A DNA stretch of 64,000 nt, taken from NCBI GenBank assembly GCA_029550925.1, contig JAKPGL010000211.1:1-64000 (forward strand). The letters run 5' to 3'. Below, piece by piece: positions 61,856 to 64,000 of this stretch (position 1 is its first letter; every line of letters begins with the position of its first letter). The stretch comes from Planctomycetota bacterium. GTDB lineage: Bacteria > Planctomycetota > Planctomycetia > Pirellulales > Thermoguttaceae. The notes below the pieces were generated by a model, which had not been told where the DNA came from, made no database searches, and saw only the letters and a program-made list of their open reading frames with translations. A program made the position numbers and the translations under genes.

Positions 61856-62137
61856 ATGAACCTTTGGCGACAACACCCCGAAGGCGTGGTGGTCCCGCTG
61901 CGCGTCTCCGCCGGCGCGCGACGGAACCAGCTCCGATGGGAACCGGACGGACTGCTGCGAGTCTGGCTCACCCAATCGCCGGAAAAAGGTAAAGCCAACC
62001 AGGCCCTGTTGGAATTGGTCGCCAAAACATTGCAGATCCGAAAGTCGCAGTTGGAACTTTTGTCCGGCCACAGTTGCCCACAAAAACGCCTCCTCATCCG
62101 CCTGAATGCAGAGGAACTGGCCCGATTGGTAGGTTAA
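61856..62137 (+). CDS. YggU/DUF167 family protein
   Basis: 93 residues. It matches the small alpha-beta DUF167 fold: V-V-P-L-R-V-S-A-G-A-R-R-N-Q, L-R-V-W-L-T-Q-S-P-E-K-G-K-A-N-Q-A-L-L-E-L-V-A, then S-Q-L-E-L-L-S-G-H-S. The motif P-x-x-G-x-A-N is diagnostic. YggS-YggU neighbourhood is frequent across bacteria; function is unknown. The ATG at 61856 lies 28 bp after the yggS-type stop, in an operon-like arrangement. Confidence 0.92.
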   Translation: MNLWRQHPEGVVVPLRVSAGARRNQLRWEPDGLLRVWLTQSPEKGKANQALLELVAKTLQIRKSQLELLSGHSCPQKRLLIRLNAEELARLVG

Positions 62138-62251
62138 GCTAGAAAGAAAACGAGTCGGGTTTGACTCTCCTAGCCAGATAGAGGCTTGGAACTGTATGAA
62201 AGCATTGCCTCGCTTCGACGTGCAGATCGTTGACCCACCAAGGAGGTTACG

Positions 62252-64000
62252 ATGAGCGAGAAGGACTGGCCTGCTTCGTCCGCACCTACAGAACCCGGCC
62301 TGCCTGCCGGGTTGTCGCCGGAGGGGGAAGCAGAAAAACCGCTGGCCTATGTGCTAGCCCGGAATACGGCGTGGACGGCCGGGATATTCTCGGCTGTTGT
62401 GGCGGCGGTGCTCCTGGGGCATCTGGCCTGGCGCATGACCAAAGACCCCTTTGACTCGCCGGAGTTTCAGGCCTTGAAGGCCCGGTTGGCCCAACGGCCC
62501 GAGGACCCGGAGCTCCAAGCCCAGCTTCGCACGTTGGACCAGGAGCTTCGGCGGCGCTATTTTGGGCATCGGCGGTTTGCCGCCGTCGGAGCGGTGCTGC
62601 TTTTGTGCGGGGCGATCCTGACAACGGCCTCGGCCAAATGGGCCGGTAGTCTTCGGCGTCGGCTTCCTCAGCCGGGGCCTTATCTGGGGCCTTCCGGCCA
62701 GGAACAGGTCGAACGGGAGTGGGCCCGAATGGCCGTGTTCGGCCTGCTGGGCGCTTTTTTCGGGGCGGCGCTGATGGCAGGGCTGGCCTTCCCGACGCTT
62801 TTACCCCGAGAAGACGAGTTGGTAGCCCAATCCCCAGGGAGTTTAGCGGCCCAACCCTCCCAGACCATTTCAACGTCGCCTCCTGACCAACTAAATCCTC
62901 CTCCGCAGGTTCCCCCTGCCCCGCCAAAACCTTCGATCTCTCCAGCACCCTCTGGGCAGGTAACCCAAGAGAAATCGTCCAAACAGCAAGAGAAAACGTC
63001 CAAAGAAAAAGAAACGTCTGCGCCGCCCGCTGCCCCGCCCGCTCCGGTGCCGGAAGGCCCGGACCCCCAGGCCGACCGAACCCCGGGGTTTGCCTCGCTG
63101 GCCGACTGGCAGCAGTATTGGCCTCGGTTCCGCGGACCGGAGGGCAACGGCGTTTCTCCACACCCCGGGGCGCCGACTCGTTGGAACTCGGTAACCGGCG
63201 AAGGGATTTTGTGGAAGGCGGCCGTGCCGCTGCCGGGCCATAATTCGCCGATTGTCTGGAAGGACCGGGTCTTCGTCAGCGGGGCCACGGCGGAACGTCG
63301 GGAGGTGTATTGTTTTGAGGCGGCCACGGGCAAACTCCTTTGGGCCAGGGGGGCGCCTCGCACACCGGAAGGTTCGGTGAAAACCCCCAAGGTGTCCCGG
63401 GACACCGGATTTGCCGCCCCCACGATGACCACCGACGGACGGCGCGTGTTTGCCATTTTCGCCAATGGCGATGCGGTCGCCTTCGACATGGAGGGCCGAT
63501 TGGTCTGGGTGCGTGGCTTGGGCGTGCCGGAAAACCACTACGGCCATGCCGCCTCGCTGGAAATCTGGGAGAACCTGCTTTTTGTCCAATTGGACCAGGG
63601 CATGGTCCAGGAGAAAAAGTCGCGGATATTGGCCCTGGATACGCTAACGGGCAAAACCGTTTGGGAGCAAAAGCGCGACGTGGCCGTCTCGTGGGCCACG
63701 CCGCTGGTGATCCGGCGGGAAAAAGACCCGCAATTGATCGCGGCGGCCGATCCGTGGGTGATCGCCTATCGACCCAAGGACGGCCAAGAAATCTGGCGCA
63801 TCAAGTGTCTGAGCGGCGAACACGGCGTCTCGCCCGCCTATGGCAACGGCCTGCTGCATGTGGGCAGCGAATACAGCCAGTGGTTTGCCCTCCGGACCGA
63901 CGGCCAAGGCGATGTGACGCAAACCCACATCGCCTGGAAAGGCGAAGAAGGACTCCCCGACGTGTGCAGCCCGCTGGTTACGGAGAAATATCTGTTCCTG
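62252..64000 (+). CDS. Membrane-anchored BamB/PQQ-type beta-propeller protein (runs off the end)
   Basis: The frame is open from ATG 62252, preceded by AAGGAGG at eight bases, to the window end: at least 583 residues, C-terminus missing. Membrane segments lie near residues 43-64, 108-125 and 157-180, with a charged helix between the first two. A Pro/Lys-rich linker (about 195-270) leads into a propeller from about 285: W-P-R-F-R-G-P-E-G-N-G-V-S is the standard opening of planctomycete PQQ-like (outer membrane protein assembly factor BamB-like) proteins, followed by repeated blade ends A-A-T-G-K-L-L-W, D-T-L-T-G-K-T-V-W and R-P-K-D-G-Q-E-I-W. It probably acts as an extracytoplasmic scaffold; no quinoprotein residues were verified. 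Confidence 0.85.
   Translation, partial: MSEKDWPASSAPTEPGLPAGLSPEGEAEKPLAYVLARNTAWTAGIFSAVVAAVLLGHLAWRMTKDPFDSPEFQALKARLAQRPEDPELQAQLRTLDQELRRRYFGHRRFAAVGAVLLLCGAILTTASAKWAGSLRRRLPQPGPYLGPSGQEQVEREWARMAVFGLLGAFFGAALMAGLAFPTLLPREDELVAQSPGSLAAQPSQTISTSPPDQLNPPPQVPPAPPKPSISPAPSGQVTQEKSSKQQEKTSKEKETSAPPAAPPAPVPEGPDPQADRTPGFASLADWQQYWPRFRGPEGNGVSPHPGAPTRWNSVTGEGILWKAAVPLPGHNSPIVWKDRVFVSGATAERREVYCFEAATGKLLWARGAPRTPEGSVKTPKVSRDTGFAAPTMTTDGRRVFAIFANGDAVAFDMEGRLVWVRGLGVPENHYGHAASLEIWENLLFVQLDQGMVQEKKSRILALDTLTGKTVWEQKRDVAVSWATPLVIRREKDPQLIAAADPWVIAYRPKDGQEIWRIKCLSGEHGVSPAYGNGLLHVGSEYSQWFALRTDGQGDVTQTHIAWKGEEGLPDVCSPLVTEKYLFL

Overview
The window (about 58% GC by eye) reads as chromosome from a planctomycete, most likely a Pirellulales-type member of the Planctomycetota. 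Pointers are: small lipoproteins of the 'SGKV-YEDG' type; prepilin leaders of the form R-[TS]-[AS]-F-T-L-[IL]-E; a PstC and a PstA with large extracytoplasmic inserts; multidomain secreted beta-propeller, LolA-like and TlpA-like proteins; DUF1080-type, sialidase-type and five-bladed-propeller proteins; and many short palindromic intergenic repeats. No rRNA, tRNA, CRISPR array, prophage or transposase gene was found. All identifications are by reading motifs; no database search was run.

Layout. 1-2.3 kb: the 5' end of an FMN reductase gene, then a leucine-rich-repeat gene flanked by inverted copies of hairpin repeats. 2.3-8 kb: a CbiX-type chelatase, a Tat-exported sialidase-like protein, a lipoprotein, a Gfo/Idh/MocA oxidoreductase and a TIM-barrel sugar isomerase. 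8.1-15.2 kb (minus strand): the phosphate uptake operon pstS-pstC-pstA-pstB-phoU, preceded by a four-repeat Pho-box-like site at exact 11-bp spacing. 15.4-17.6 kb: a small protein and ilvN-ilvC (branched-chain amino acids). 17.6-18.6 kb: a noncoding array of paired hairpins. 18.7-27.7 kb: a secreted propeller glycosidase-like protein, a GH13 amylase-like enzyme, pyruvate kinase with residues typical of potassium-independent enzymes, a HemX/CcsA-like protein with hemA, a ComEA-like protein and nadC.

28-45.3 kb is the centrepiece: one long plus-strand locus mixing type II secretion pseudopilins (I-, J-, K- and H-like) with type IV pilus assembly parts (PilM, PilN, PilO, PilP-like, a secretin and a probable PilF/PilW-like pilotin split by a frameshift), then a histidine kinase, a receiver protein, a STAS protein, the GspE/PilB ATPase and the GspF/PilC platform protein. 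A major pilin, prepilin peptidase and PilT were not seen here.

45.3-49.3 kb is a partly decayed stretch (XylR-like and uroporphyrinogen-decarboxylase-like remnants) with intact DUF1080-type, SGNH hydrolase and aldolase genes. 50.1-56.8 kb holds a second, unusual three-gene operon: a PilM-PilN fusion followed by two large single-pass membrane proteins rich in Met-Pro-Gly. It has no secretin, ATPase or pilin and is the best candidate here for an undescribed envelope machine. 56.9-64 kb carries a tripartite LolA-like/TlpA/propeller lipoprotein, a divergent LarA-family protein, YggS and YggU homologues, and the start of a membrane-anchored BamB/PQQ-type propeller protein that runs off the end.
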